A DNA stretch of 43,066 nt from Acidobacteriota bacterium (GCA_029263375.1 JAJCXP010000135.1:1-43066), one strand, 5' to 3'. Counted from the stretch's first letter, positions 33,683 through 42,916 are shown. Notes: generated from the sequence alone by a model not told the origin. Made by a program: numbers and translations.

Positions 33683-35992
33683 TCACGACTGACTCGCGCT
33701 GGCGACAGCCTGGTGGGCGACCGGGCGCAGCCGGACGGGTACGTACTTGTGGTACGGCGTCTTGGCGAGTGGATCGCAGTGGTCCGAGGAGGTCAGAACG
33801 TTGATCCTGGGCCCGATCCGATTTCCCTCGCTGGCGTCGGACTCCGGGTCGGTCATGCCGTAGCCGTGCGGAATCGACAGGCAGCCCGGCTGCACGGAGT
33901 CGTCGAACGCCACCCGAACCTCGATCGCCGCCGCCCGCGACTCGCACATCGCCGAGCCGCCATCCTCGAGCCCCAGGCGCGCGGCGTCCGCCGGATTCAC
34001 GCGCAGCGCACCGTCGGGGTCCGAGCGCCGCCAGGCGGGGTCGCGGATGATCTGGTTGGCGTTGTACGAGCGCCGCTCGCCGGTGGCGAGAATGAACGGG
34101 AACTCGCCGCCATCGCGGCGTTCACGCGGTTCGGCGGCAAGCGCTTCGAGCTCGCTCAACATCTCGGGGATCGCAACCTGGATCCGGCCGTCGTCGTGGC
34201 GCACGAGCTCCCACATCTCGTCGTACTCGTGGGTGCTGAGCGGCACCGCGGTCCCGGTGTCGACGATCGCCCGGAAGAGCGCCTCGGCGTTCGCGTGACC
34301 GGCACGTCGCACCTGCGTACCGTAGCGCCTGAAGTAGAACTGACACGAGCCCCAGATCACCGCCGCCGACGCCGCGCCGTCCGGAAGCGCCCTGCCGAGC
34401 GTCGAATAGAGCACCATGCTAGCGAGCTTCTTCAGTCCGGGATTACGCTGGAGCGTCAGGCCGAGAGCTTTCGGGAACAGGCCGAGCGCAGGAGCCTTCA
34501 AATGCAGTTTGGCGACCCGCTCGAGCATCGGGAACCGGTCGGGCAGATCACCCATCGCCACCATCAGCCGGCGGTAGATCTCGGGCTCCGGCAGCGTGTC
34601 TCCCGCCGGCTCGACGATCGGCCGGCGCAGATGGAAGTGGTTGGTCGGGAACGAGAGCGTGAAGAAGGTCGCTTCCCACTTCTCGTACTGCGACTGCGCC
34701 GGCAGGACGTAGTCGGCACAGCGCGTGGTCTCGGTCTCGGCGACGTCGATTGCGACGACCAACTCGAGACGCTCCATCATCTCCTCGTATGCCCCGGTGT
34801 CAGCCGCGGTCTGCATCGGGTTCGAGGAGTCGACGACCAGCGCGCGCACCCGCTCGGGGTGGTCGGTGTTTACCTCGAGCGGCAGGATGTTCGGCGGGTA
34901 GAACTTGCTGATCTCGCGCATACCGGTGACACGGGTCTTCGGGCCGCCCTCGGCGGGAGACTTCGAGTGACCGATCAGCGGCACGAACTGCGTGTGCAGG
35001 TTGTTGCCACCCTCGACGCCGACGTTGCCGGTCAGGATCGAGAACAGCTTCTCGAGATAGGTGTTGAGCGTCGAGTGCAGGCTGTGCTCGATGCCCAGAT
35101 CGTGCCGCGTGCAGGCCGACTCGGCGGCCGCGAAGCCGCGCGCGACCCGGCGGACGACCTCGGGCTCGATCCCGGCCCGGGCCGAGTAGTCGTCGACCGG
35201 TACCCGGCGCAGCATCTCGAGCAACCGCTCGGCGCCCATCGTCCGGCGCTCCAGGAACTCCCGATCCTCGAGCCCCTCCTGAGCGATCACGCCCAGCATG
35301 GCGGTCATCAGGAAGGCGTCGGTGCCGGGCCGAACCTGGAGATGGACATCGGCCAGCTCGGCGGTGCGGGTGCGCCGCGGGTCGACCACCACCAGCGTCC
35401 GGCTCGGATCCTTCGAGATCTCTTGCAGCACCTTCCTGGCCTGAGGGATTCCGTGCGACTGCCAGGGGTTGGCGCCGATGATGATCGTGTAAGCGCTCTC
35501 CTCGATGCCCTCGGTGAGATGACAGGTCTGACGCCCGAACAGCTCGCCGTTGACCCAGAAGTCGCCGGTCTTCTCCTGGGCCAGAGAGTTGTAGACGTAG
35601 GGCGTGCCTAGCGCTGCCCGGAACGGCACCGCGTAGGCCCCGCCCAGGTGATTCCCCTGGCCGCCGCCGCCGTAGTAGGCGATCGTGTGACCACCGTGCT
35701 CGCCGCGGATCGCCGACAGCTTCGCGGCGACCTCGCGGATCGCGGTGTCCCAGTCGATGGGCTCGAAGCTGCCGTCCGGTCGCCGGCGCAGCGGCTGCGT
35801 CAGTCGGGCGCCGTGGTTCTGGTAGTAGTCGAGGCGCGACGCCTTCTGACAGACGTAGCCCTGGGATGACGGATGCGCGCGATCGCCGCGAATGCGGGCG
35901 AAGCGACCGTCCTCGACCTGGATCTCGACGCCGCAGTTGAGGCTGCAGAGGTTGCAGGCGGTGGATTGCCAGCTGGTGTCGGGAGTGGGCAT
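33683..35992 (-). CDS. Molybdopterin-dependent oxidoreductase (formate dehydrogenase/nitrate reductase family), no Tat signal
   Basis: A 769-residue protein. I start it at ATG 35992 (MPTPDTSWQSTACNLC); the frame reaches 36067 but the extra 25 residues look non-coding. The N-terminus carries a [4Fe-4S] site, CxxCxxxC at 13, 16 and 20 with Cys48. Cys157 in GRQTCHLTEG is the probable molybdenum ligand. The dinucleotide-binding region is evident (YTIIIGANPWQSHGIP, VVVDPRRTRTAELAD), and the C-terminal guanine-binding domain ends NRIGPRINVLTSSDHCDPL. There is no twin-arginine signal, so it is cytoplasmic. No electron-transfer or maturation gene is adjacent. The physiological substrate is unknown. 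Confidence 0.92.
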   Translation of the reverse strand: MPTPDTSWQSTACNLCSLNCGVEIQVEDGRFARIRGDRAHPSSQGYVCQKASRLDYYQNHGARLTQPLRRRPDGSFEPIDWDTAIREVAAKLSAIRGEHGGHTIAYYGGGGQGNHLGGAYAVPFRAALGTPYVYNSLAQEKTGDFWVNGELFGRQTCHLTEGIEESAYTIIIGANPWQSHGIPQARKVLQEISKDPSRTLVVVDPRRTRTAELADVHLQVRPGTDAFLMTAMLGVIAQEGLEDREFLERRTMGAERLLEMLRRVPVDDYSARAGIEPEVVRRVARGFAAAESACTRHDLGIEHSLHSTLNTYLEKLFSILTGNVGVEGGNNLHTQFVPLIGHSKSPAEGGPKTRVTGMREISKFYPPNILPLEVNTDHPERVRALVVDSSNPMQTAADTGAYEEMMERLELVVAIDVAETETTRCADYVLPAQSQYEKWEATFFTLSFPTNHFHLRRPIVEPAGDTLPEPEIYRRLMVAMGDLPDRFPMLERVAKLHLKAPALGLFPKALGLTLQRNPGLKKLASMVLYSTLGRALPDGAASAAVIWGSCQFYFRRYGTQVRRAGHANAEALFRAIVDTGTAVPLSTHEYDEMWELVRHDDGRIQVAIPEMLSELEALAAEPRERRDGGEFPFILATGERRSYNANQIIRDPAWRRSDPDGALRVNPADAARLGLEDGGSAMCESRAAAIEVRVAFDDSVQPGCLSIPHGYGMTDPESDASEGNRIGPRINVLTSSDHCDPLAKTPYHKYVPVRLRPVAHQAVASASQS

Positions 35993-36092
35993 GGTGACGG
36001 TCAGATTACCTCTAGTTACGTCCGTTCTCCTCGAAGGGTCTTCATGGCCGCGATAGGCCCTGCGCATGAGTTGCTCGGGCGACCGCGCCCCC

Positions 36093-36101
36093 TGCGATAA
36101 C
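36093..36101 (+). promoter_or_regulatory. Extended -10 promoter candidate, leaderless
   Basis: TGCGATAAC fits an extended -10 element and ends 8 bp before ATG 36110, with no Shine-Dalgarno sequence in between. Confidence 0.35.
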
Positions 36102-36109
36102 CTCCCTGC

Positions 36110-37924
36110 ATGTCCGCCCCCGACGACGGCAAGAAAAAGAAGAAGATCACCCTAGGCGTCGTCTGGACGGAGTCGAAGGAGATCATCTGGGCGCGCCGCA
36201 AGCGCTTGGGAATCGGGCTCGCGCTGCTCCTGGTCAGCCGGCTGTCGGCGATGGTGCTGCCGGCGACCACCAAGCTCCTGATCGACGACGTGATCGGCAA
36301 GAACCGCGCCGATCTGCTGCTCTGGATCGCGGTCGCGGCCGGGATCGCGACGGTCGTTCAGGCGAGTACTTCGTTCATGCTCTCGCTGATCCTGGGCATC
36401 GCCGCGCAGCGCTCGATCAACGACCTACGGATCAAGGTCCATCAGCACGTGCTGCGGCTGCCGGTGAAGTTCTTCGAGGAGAACAAGAGCGGCGAGTTGA
36501 TCTCGCGGATCATGTACGACGCCGAGGGGGTGCGAAACCTGGTCGGCACCGGCTTCGTGCAGCTGATCGGCGGCGTCGTCACGTCGAGCCTGGCGCTCGG
36601 GGTGCTGTTCTGGATCAACTGGCGGCTCACCGCCGTCACCGTCGTCCTGCTGCTCACCTTCGGCGGCATCATGGTGGTCGGCTTCAGCCGGCTGCGGCCG
36701 CTGTTTCGCAAGCGCAGCAAGCTCAACGCCGATCTGACCGGCCGGCTGACCGAGGCCCTGGGCGGCGTCAAGGTGGTCAAGGCCTACACCTCCGAGAAGC
36801 GCGAGGAGCGGATCTTCGCCCATCTGGCGCACAAACTACTGCGCAACGTCATCGGCACGATGCGCGGAGTTTCGGCGATCACCAGCGTCTCGAGCCTGCT
36901 GTTCGGCATGGTCGGCATCTCACTGAGCGTCTTCGGCGCGCGCGAGGTGTTGGCCGGACGGGTGACCGTCGGCGACATCTTCATGTTCATGGTGTTCACC
37001 GGCCTGATGGTGACGCCGCTGATCCAGATGAGCGCCATCGGCACCCAGATCACCGAGGCGTTCGCGGGGCTGGACCGGATCCGCGGAATTCTCTCCAGAC
37101 CGACCGAGGACGACGGCGACGAGCAGCGCCAGAGCCTCAGCCGCCTGACGGGCAACGTCGAGTTCGACAACGTAACCTTCGCCTATCAGGAGGGGCTGCC
37201 GGTGCTCCGCGGCGTGAGCTTCGTGGCGGGCGCCGGCACCACCACCGCCCTGGTCGGCTCGAGCGGCGCCGGAAAGACCACGGTCATCAACCTGATCATG
37301 GCGTTCCGCCGGCCGCAGACCGGACGCATCCTGGTCGACGGGCATGATCTCAAGGACGTTCGGCTACGCGACTACCGCAAGCAGTTCGCGGTGGTGCTCC
37401 AGGACGACTTCCTGTTCGACGGCACGATCGCCGACAACATTCTCTACAGCCGGCCGGGAGCGACGCGCGAGGATCTGGAAGAGGCCGGACGCCTCGCCCG
37501 CTGCGCCGAGTTCGTGGAGGGCTTCGAGAAGGGCTACGAGACGATCATCGGCGAGCGCGGCGTGAAGCTCTCGGGCGGTCAGCGGCAGCGGCTGGCGATC
37601 GCCCGCGCGATCCTCGCCGACCCCCGCATCCTGATCCTCGACGAGGCCACATCGAGCCTCGACACCGAGAACGAGGCGCTCATCCAGCAGGGCCTGAAAG
37701 AGCTCAAGAAGGGGCGCACCAGCTTCGTGATCGCGCACCGCCTGTCGACGATCCGCGGCGCCGATCAGATCCTGGTGATGGAAGACGGCGAGGTCGTCGA
37801 GCGTGGCAACCACGCGCAGCTGATCGCGCACGACGGTCGCTACAAAGAGCTCCACGACAAGCAGTACGCGCTCGAGCGCAACCTGTTCGTGAATCCGGGC
37901 GAGGAGCTACCGGCGTCGGTCTGA
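36110..37924 (+). CDS. ABC exporter, fused transmembrane and ATPase domains (MsbA-like)
   Basis: A 604-residue half-transporter. Residues ~30-330 form a six-helix type I exporter domain, with FFEENKSGELISRIMYDAEGVRNLVG near the second coupling region. Residues ~345-590 are the ATPase with Walker A VGSSGAGKTT (~383), signature LSGGQRQRLAIARAIL, Walker B ILILDEATSSLD and switch AHRLSTIRGADQI. It works as a homodimer in the inner membrane to move lipids, peptides or drugs outward. The Lys-rich start (DDGKKKKKITLG) is the cytoplasmic tail. It ends 31 bp before the ECF sigma factor gene. Confidence 0.94.
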   Translation: MSAPDDGKKKKKITLGVVWTESKEIIWARRKRLGIGLALLLVSRLSAMVLPATTKLLIDDVIGKNRADLLLWIAVAAGIATVVQASTSFMLSLILGIAAQRSINDLRIKVHQHVLRLPVKFFEENKSGELISRIMYDAEGVRNLVGTGFVQLIGGVVTSSLALGVLFWINWRLTAVTVVLLLTFGGIMVVGFSRLRPLFRKRSKLNADLTGRLTEALGGVKVVKAYTSEKREERIFAHLAHKLLRNVIGTMRGVSAITSVSSLLFGMVGISLSVFGAREVLAGRVTVGDIFMFMVFTGLMVTPLIQMSAIGTQITEAFAGLDRIRGILSRPTEDDGDEQRQSLSRLTGNVEFDNVTFAYQEGLPVLRGVSFVAGAGTTTALVGSSGAGKTTVINLIMAFRRPQTGRILVDGHDLKDVRLRDYRKQFAVVLQDDFLFDGTIADNILYSRPGATREDLEEAGRLARCAEFVEGFEKGYETIIGERGVKLSGGQRQRLAIARAILADPRILILDEATSSLDTENEALIQQGLKELKKGRTSFVIAHRLSTIRGADQILVMEDGEVVERGNHAQLIAHDGRYKELHDKQYALERNLFVNPGEELPASV

Positions 37925-37955
37925 GCTCAACGCTCGGGCTCCGCCCCTCCAACGC

Positions 37956-38528
37956 ATGGCCTCCGAGCACAGCTCTTCCCTGACCGAGCTCTTGCACCGC
38001 TGGCGCGGTGGGGAGAATGGTGCCGCCGACCAGCTCATCTCGGCGATCTACCCCGAGCTTCGGCAACTTGCCGGCCGCTACCTCCGGCCCGAGCGCCGGG
38101 AGCACACCCTACAGCCGACCGCGCTCATCAACGAGGTCTATCTCCGGCTGCTCGAAGCCGACGTGCACTACGCTGACCGGGTGCACTTTCTGGCCATCGC
38201 GGCGACCACGATGCGCCGCGTCCTGATCGATCACGCCAAGGCCAGAGCGGCCCTCAAGCGGGGTGGCGACCAGGTCCGCGTGACCTGGGCCGACTCGAGG
38301 ATCGGCGCCGAGAACGCCATCGACGTCCTCGACCTCGATCGCTCACTCCGCCGCCTCGCCGAGCACGACCAGCGGATGAGCCGAGCGCTCGAGCTGCATT
38401 TCTTCGGCGGCATGACCTACGACGAGACCGCCGAGGCGTTGGGAACCTCGGTCGCGACGGTGAACCGCGAGCTGCGGTTCGCGAAGGCCTGGCTGCTCGA
38501 CGATCTACGTAGCGATCGAGCTCGATGA
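37956..38528 (+). CDS. ECF-type RNA polymerase sigma factor of the kinase-associated group
   Basis: A 190-residue sigma factor with region 2 (AADQLISAIYPELRQLAGRYLRPE) and region 4 (FFGGMTYDETAEALGTSVATVNRELRFAKAWL). The stretch HTLQPTALINEVYLRLLE and the segment MRRVLIDHAKARAALKRGG are characteristic of the ECF group frequent in Acidobacteria and Planctomycetes next to Ser/Thr kinases. No anti-sigma factor is present. The kinase gene begins 97 bp downstream, so phosphorylation may control this sigma factor or its target; that is inference from adjacency and family habit. Confidence 0.92.
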   Translation: MASEHSSSLTELLHRWRGGENGAADQLISAIYPELRQLAGRYLRPERREHTLQPTALINEVYLRLLEADVHYADRVHFLAIAATTMRRVLIDHAKARAALKRGGDQVRVTWADSRIGAENAIDVLDLDRSLRRLAEHDQRMSRALELHFFGGMTYDETAEALGTSVATVNRELRFAKAWLLDDLRSDRAR

Positions 38529-38625
38529 TCGGATAGCGTTCCCAACGTCGCTTACCCGATTGAGGCTCGGGTGCCGGCGGCGGACCCTGGTACCGCCGGG
38601 AACCCCACCGAGCCTCTACGACGAG

Positions 38626-41600
38626 ATGCCCAGCGAGAACTGGCGGCGCCTGCAAGAGCTCTTCGAGGAGGCGCTCACCCTGCCCGAGGCCGAGCGCGCC
38701 GACTATCTGAACCGCTCCTGCGGCGAGGACGGCGAACTCCGCGCGCGGGTCGCCGCACTCCTGGTCGCGAACGAGTCGACGCTGCTCATCGAGCGCGTAG
38801 TCGGCTCCGCCGCGGCCGACGTCGCCTTCGAGAGCGTCGCGCCGGGCTCGACGGTAGGTCGCTACGAGGTGATTGCGGCGCTGGGCCGGGGGGGCGTCGG
38901 GCACGTCTACCGCGCTCGAGATCCAGCTCTGGGACGCGAGGTGGCGATCAAGCTGCTCAACCCGGCGGTGCTGGCAACGCCGTCGGGGCGAGTGCGGTTC
39001 GAGCGTGAAGCCCGCGCGTCGGCCGCCCTCAAGCATCCGAACATCGTGACCATTCACGATGTCGGAGAGGACAGCGGCAAACCGTTCATCGTCATGGAGC
39101 TGGTAGAAGGCGAGACTCTGCGCAGCAGGCTGTCGTCGGGTGGCGCAGCCGAGCATTGGCTGCCCTGGGGAGTCCAGATCGCCGCCGCCCTGAGCGCCGC
39201 GCATGGCGCAGGGGTCGCGCACCGCGATCTCAAGCCCGAGAATGTGATCATCGACGTCGAGAACAGGGCTCGGATCGTCGACTTCGGCCTGGCACGCCAC
39301 GGCGCTGAGGCCTCCAGCGAGTCCGCGCCCGGCGCCACCACCGTCGGCATGATCATGGGCACCTTCGGCTACATGTCGCCGGAGGCTCTGTCCGGGGGTC
39401 CGACTGACCATCGGGCGGATCAGTTCGCGCTCGGAGCAATCCTCTACGAGATGGCCACGGGCAAGCGGCTGTTCGAGGGCAAGACGCCCAAGCAGATGGC
39501 GGCAGCTACGCTTTCCGACGAGCCGCCCGATCTTCAGGCGCTGAGCGGCACTCCGCCCGAGCTGCGCGCGGCGATCGTGCGTTGCCTCGCGTGCCGGCCC
39601 GAAGACCGTTTCGAACAGACGTCGGAGCTGCACGCGATTCTCAGCGCACTCGCCGAGGCGCGGCTCTCCCCCGGGCTGATCGCCGCGAGCCTGCCCAAGC
39701 CGCGTACCGAGCTGATCGGCCGAGACAACGAGAGAGAGGCGGTCCGCCGGCTGCTGGTCGACCAGCGCGTCCGGCTGGTCACGCTGACCGGGCCGGGGGG
39801 CAGTGGCAAGACGCGTCTGGCCATGGAGGTCGCACGCGACCTATCCGAGGCGTTCGGGTCGCGCGTCTTCTTCGTCGAGCTCGCCGCCATCCGCGACCCG
39901 AGACTGGTCCTGCCGACCATCGCGCGCGCCCTCGGGGCCGGTGGCGAGCACAGCCCGATCAACGCGATCCGTGTGGAGCTCTCGGGAACGACCGCGCCGA
40001 GCCTGGTGATCCTGGACAACTTCGAGCACCTGACACAGGCGGGCCGAGACCTGGGCGAGCTGCTGGCCAAGGTCGACAATCTCGCGCTGCTGGTGACCAG
40101 CCGCGAAATTCTCCGCATCTACGGCGAGTACGATTTCCCGGTAGAGCCGCTGGCATTTCCGCGCGGGAACACGATGCCGCCGTTGGCGGAGCTGGTTCTC
40201 TACCCGGCCGTGGCCCTGTTCGTCGCTCGGGCTCGCGCCGCCACGCCCTCGTTCGAGCTCACCGCGGAGAACGCGGCGGCGGTGGTCGAGCTATGCGCCC
40301 GTCTCGACGGCCTGCCCCTGGCTCTCGAGCTGGCAGCCGCGCGCGCTCGGATGCTGTCGCCGCGAGCGATGCTGAAACGACTCTCAGGCCACAGGAGTCT
40401 GCTAGCTACCGGCGCCCGCGACCTGCCGGCTCGGCAGCAGACTCTGCGCGCCACCATCGAATGGAGCCACGAGCTACTCGACGATGCGCAGATGAAGCTC
40501 TTCCGCCGGCTCGGTGTGTTCGTCGGCGGCTTCAGCCTGGAGGCGGTCGAAGCGGTCGCCGACGGCTATCAGGACCTGGACGGCGACGTCATCGAAGCGG
40601 TCGCCTCGCTGGTCGACAAGAGCCTGATCCAAGCCGTCGAGGGGCCGGGCAATGAGAATCGCTTCATCCTCCTCGAGACCATTCGCGAGTTCAGCTACGG
40701 GAAGCTGGTCGAGCACGGTGAACGCGACCGGATCGCACGGGCTCACGCAGCCTACTTCGTAGTGTTAGCCGAGGAGGGCGGCGCCGCGCTCGCACGCGAG
40801 AGCAGCGCCGAGTGGTTGCTCGCACTCCGGGTCGAGCAGGACAATTGCCGCGCCGCTCTCGAGTGGCTGACCGAGCACGAGCAGGTCGACTGGGGTCTGC
40901 GGCTGGCACTCGGCCTGTTCGACTTCTGGGATCGCTCGGGACAGCTGATCGAGGGGCAGCTCCGCTTCTCAAAGCTGCTGGCGCTCGACAGCTCTCACGA
41001 GCACAGCGCCCTGCGGGCAGCAGGCCTCTTCTCCGCAGCCGCTTTCGCCGTGCACCGCGGATTGCCGACCGAGGCAGCTGAGCTGCAGAGCGAGGCCTAT
41101 GAGCTTTACCGGGAGCTCGGCGACCTGCGTGGGCAGGCGGTGACCCTCAACGCGATCGGGATCGCGGCTTCGTCCGATACCGCGGACATCGCCCGCGCGC
41201 GCGACGCGTTCACCCGCGCACTCGAGCTTTGGCGTGAGATCGGAGACGAGACCGGCTTCACCGGCTCGCTCTCCAACCTCGCCTGGGTGCTGAAAACCGT
41301 GGGCGAACGCGAAGAGGCGCGTCGGATCTACCGCCAGGCTCGTGAGCTGTTCGACTCCGGCGGCAAAGCAATCGATGCCGCCTGGGCCATGAATCACGAG
41401 GCGGACGTCGCGATCGAGAACGGAGATCTCGATGACGGCTGCCGACTCTACCGTGACGCGCTGGAGCGATTCGAGGAGCTCGGCTATCACTGGGGTATCG
41501 CCACCACGCTGGCGGATCTCGCCTCGGTCGCCGGGCGCGAGAACGATCCCGGCGAAGCGAAAGCCCTCGCTCGACGAGCGCTGCAGATCTTCGTCGAGAT

Positions 41601-41871
41601 CGGCCACAAGCGCGGCATCTCGCGACTGCTCGACGCGCTGGCGGTCACCGCACACGGGGAAGGACGTGCGGAGACCGGATTGATACTGGCTGGCTGCGCC
41701 GAGTGCATGAGGCAGGGGCTCGGCGTGCGCCTCTCGGAGGACGTAGCCGCAGTCCTCCAGGGCGAAGTCGAGCGTATGAGACGGGCCGCCGGGCCGATGG
41801 CCGACGAGGCCTGGGGCCGCGGCCTGAGCTGGACCGTCGACGCCGTGGTGCGTGAAGCGCTCGGGTTCTAG
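38626..41871 (+). CDS. Ser/Thr protein kinase fused to a STAND-like ATPase and TPR repeats
   Basis: A 1081-residue cytoplasmic protein. ATG 38626 is chosen because MPSENWRRLQELFEEAL is the usual start of such kinases; the frame extends to TTG 38560. A helical N-domain (~1-60) precedes a Hanks kinase (~78-340): Gly-rich GRGGVGHVY (87-95), VAIK Lys109, HRD at 199-201 and DFG at 219-221. Then comes an AfsR/NB-ARC-type ATPase: LIGRDNEREAVRRLL, Walker A GPGGSGKT (389-396), Walker B SLVILDNFEHL and QQTLRATIEWSHELLDD. The C-terminal third (~750-1060) is TPR-like helices with repeats such as YRELGDLRGQAVTLNAIGIAA. There is no membrane helix and no C-terminal DNA-binding domain. Confidence 0.92.
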   Translation: MPSENWRRLQELFEEALTLPEAERADYLNRSCGEDGELRARVAALLVANESTLLIERVVGSAAADVAFESVAPGSTVGRYEVIAALGRGGVGHVYRARDPALGREVAIKLLNPAVLATPSGRVRFEREARASAALKHPNIVTIHDVGEDSGKPFIVMELVEGETLRSRLSSGGAAEHWLPWGVQIAAALSAAHGAGVAHRDLKPENVIIDVENRARIVDFGLARHGAEASSESAPGATTVGMIMGTFGYMSPEALSGGPTDHRADQFALGAILYEMATGKRLFEGKTPKQMAAATLSDEPPDLQALSGTPPELRAAIVRCLACRPEDRFEQTSELHAILSALAEARLSPGLIAASLPKPRTELIGRDNEREAVRRLLVDQRVRLVTLTGPGGSGKTRLAMEVARDLSEAFGSRVFFVELAAIRDPRLVLPTIARALGAGGEHSPINAIRVELSGTTAPSLVILDNFEHLTQAGRDLGELLAKVDNLALLVTSREILRIYGEYDFPVEPLAFPRGNTMPPLAELVLYPAVALFVARARAATPSFELTAENAAAVVELCARLDGLPLALELAAARARMLSPRAMLKRLSGHRSLLATGARDLPARQQTLRATIEWSHELLDDAQMKLFRRLGVFVGGFSLEAVEAVADGYQDLDGDVIEAVASLVDKSLIQAVEGPGNENRFILLETIREFSYGKLVEHGERDRIARAHAAYFVVLAEEGGAALARESSAEWLLALRVEQDNCRAALEWLTEHEQVDWGLRLALGLFDFWDRSGQLIEGQLRFSKLLALDSSHEHSALRAAGLFSAAAFAVHRGLPTEAAELQSEAYELYRELGDLRGQAVTLNAIGIAASSDTADIARARDAFTRALELWREIGDETGFTGSLSNLAWVLKTVGEREEARRIYRQARELFDSGGKAIDAAWAMNHEADVAIENGDLDDGCRLYRDALERFEELGYHWGIATTLADLASVAGRENDPGEAKALARRALQIFVEIGHKRGISRLLDALAVTAHGEGRAETGLILAGCAECMRQGLGVRLSEDVAAVLQGEVERMRRAAGPMADEAWGRGLSWTVDAVVREALGF

Positions 41872-42146
41872 CGACTCTCGGCGCTCGTCGGATCGAGCAT
41901 CCTCCGAACCGCGGATACCCGGTCGGCCGGCACATTGGCCATTCGCGCGTGCTCGCGGACCATCTCCTCGTTGGGTGCGATGTAAAGGCAGTAAAGCTTA
42001 TTGTCGGTGACCCAGCTGTGCAGCCACTGGATCTTGGGACCCAGGCTCTCCAGTGCCTCGATCGACTTCCGCACCGCGCTCTGGATCTCCTCTTCGCTCA
42101 TCCGACCCAAGTTGGGAATCTCTCTCGCGATGACGAACTTCGGCAT
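41868..42146 (-). CDS. DUF4242 protein
   Basis: A 92-residue protein. ATG 42146 is preceded by GAGGAG 7 bases away. MPKFVIAREIPNLGRMSEEEI, LGPKIQWLHSWVTDNKLYCLYIAPNEEMV and HARMANVPADRVSAVRRMLDPT follow the DUF4242 pattern, a small ferredoxin-like fold of unknown function. The stop codon overlaps that of the convergent kinase gene through a shared CTAG. Confidence 0.87.
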   Translation of the reverse strand: MPKFVIAREIPNLGRMSEEEIQSAVRKSIEALESLGPKIQWLHSWVTDNKLYCLYIAPNEEMVREHARMANVPADRVSAVRRMLDPTSAESR

Positions 42147-42242
42147 GCAGAGCTCCTCTCGTTCATATGTTAGCAACGACCGAGGACCGGGCCCTCAACT
42201 TTGTAGGTGACAACCGGCGCCGAATCAGTTCGTCACGTGCGG

Positions 42243-42248
42243 TAGAGT
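42243..42248 (+). promoter_or_regulatory. Possible -10 hexamer of a leaderless promoter
   Basis: TAGAGT ends 7 bp before the GTG start at 42256. No Shine-Dalgarno sequence is present in the interval. Confidence 0.3.
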
Positions 42249-42255
42249 CGACCCA

Positions 42256-42840
42256 GTGGTCGACACCATCCGCTACTGGCTGGCAGTGCTCACCGTGGCC
42301 ACGCTGCCCCCGGCACTGCTCTACTGGTACCTCATCCACCCGTTCGCCACCACCTGGCGGAAGGTCGGCCGCCTGCCCGCCTATCTGGTCGTCAGCGGCA
42401 TCTGCCTGACGGCGGTCTATGCGATCTTCCGGCTGCGCGACCAGCTCCTGGCAGCCGACTACGGGTTCGATCCCTTGCTCTCGGCTCTCGGCGTGGCGCC
42501 CTATCTGGCCGCGGTCTACCTCGAGATCCAGTGTCGCAAGCACCTGAAGTTCCACATCCTGGCCGGCGCACCAGAACTCTCGAAGGACAGTCCGGGCAAG
42601 CTGCTGCAGGGAGGGATCTACGGCCGGATCCGGCACCCGCGCTACGTGTCGTTGACCCTCGGAGTGGCCGGCGTCGCGCTCTTCCTCAACTACCGGGCGG
42701 TCTACCTGCTCCTACTGCTGTTCGTGCCGGCGATCTTCGGTCTGGTACTGCTCGAGGAGCGCGAGCTCAGGCAGCGTTTCGGCGCGGCCTACGTCGACTA
42801 CTCACGGCGGGTGCCGAGATTCCTCCCCCGGCGACGATAG
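42256..42840 (+). CDS. Integral membrane methyltransferase of the isoprenylcysteine/phospholipid methyltransferase (ICMT/PEMT) family
   Basis: A 194-residue protein starting at GTG 42256 with five or so hydrophobic segments. The C-terminal part has the SAM-binding signature of small membrane methyltransferases: GGIYGRIRHPRYVSLTLG, LLEERELRQRFGAAYVDYSRRVPRFLP. Members methylate prenylated cysteine, phospholipid headgroups or other lipids; most bacterial ones lack a known substrate. The gene stands alone, divergent from DUF4242. Confidence 0.85.
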   Translation: MVDTIRYWLAVLTVATLPPALLYWYLIHPFATTWRKVGRLPAYLVVSGICLTAVYAIFRLRDQLLAADYGFDPLLSALGVAPYLAAVYLEIQCRKHLKFHILAGAPELSKDSPGKLLQGGIYGRIRHPRYVSLTLGVAGVALFLNYRAVYLLLLLFVPAIFGLVLLEERELRQRFGAAYVDYSRRVPRFLPRRR

Positions 42841-42901
42841 TCCGATCGCCAGCTTTCTGTCACAGTCCCTCGGGGTAGTAGGGATGCCGCCCCCAACCAG
42901 C

Positions 42902-42907
42902 TAGGCT
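42902..42907 (+). promoter_or_regulatory. Possible -10 hexamer of a leaderless promoter
   Basis: TAGGCT ends 9 bp before ATG 42917. No Shine-Dalgarno sequence is seen between them. Confidence 0.25.
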
Positions 42908-42916
42908 AGGGCCGCC

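Noticed and set aside
33713-35611. A 632-codon plus-strand frame opposite the molybdopterin enzyme
   Set aside because: It is a mirror of the well-supported minus-strand gene and has no family features.
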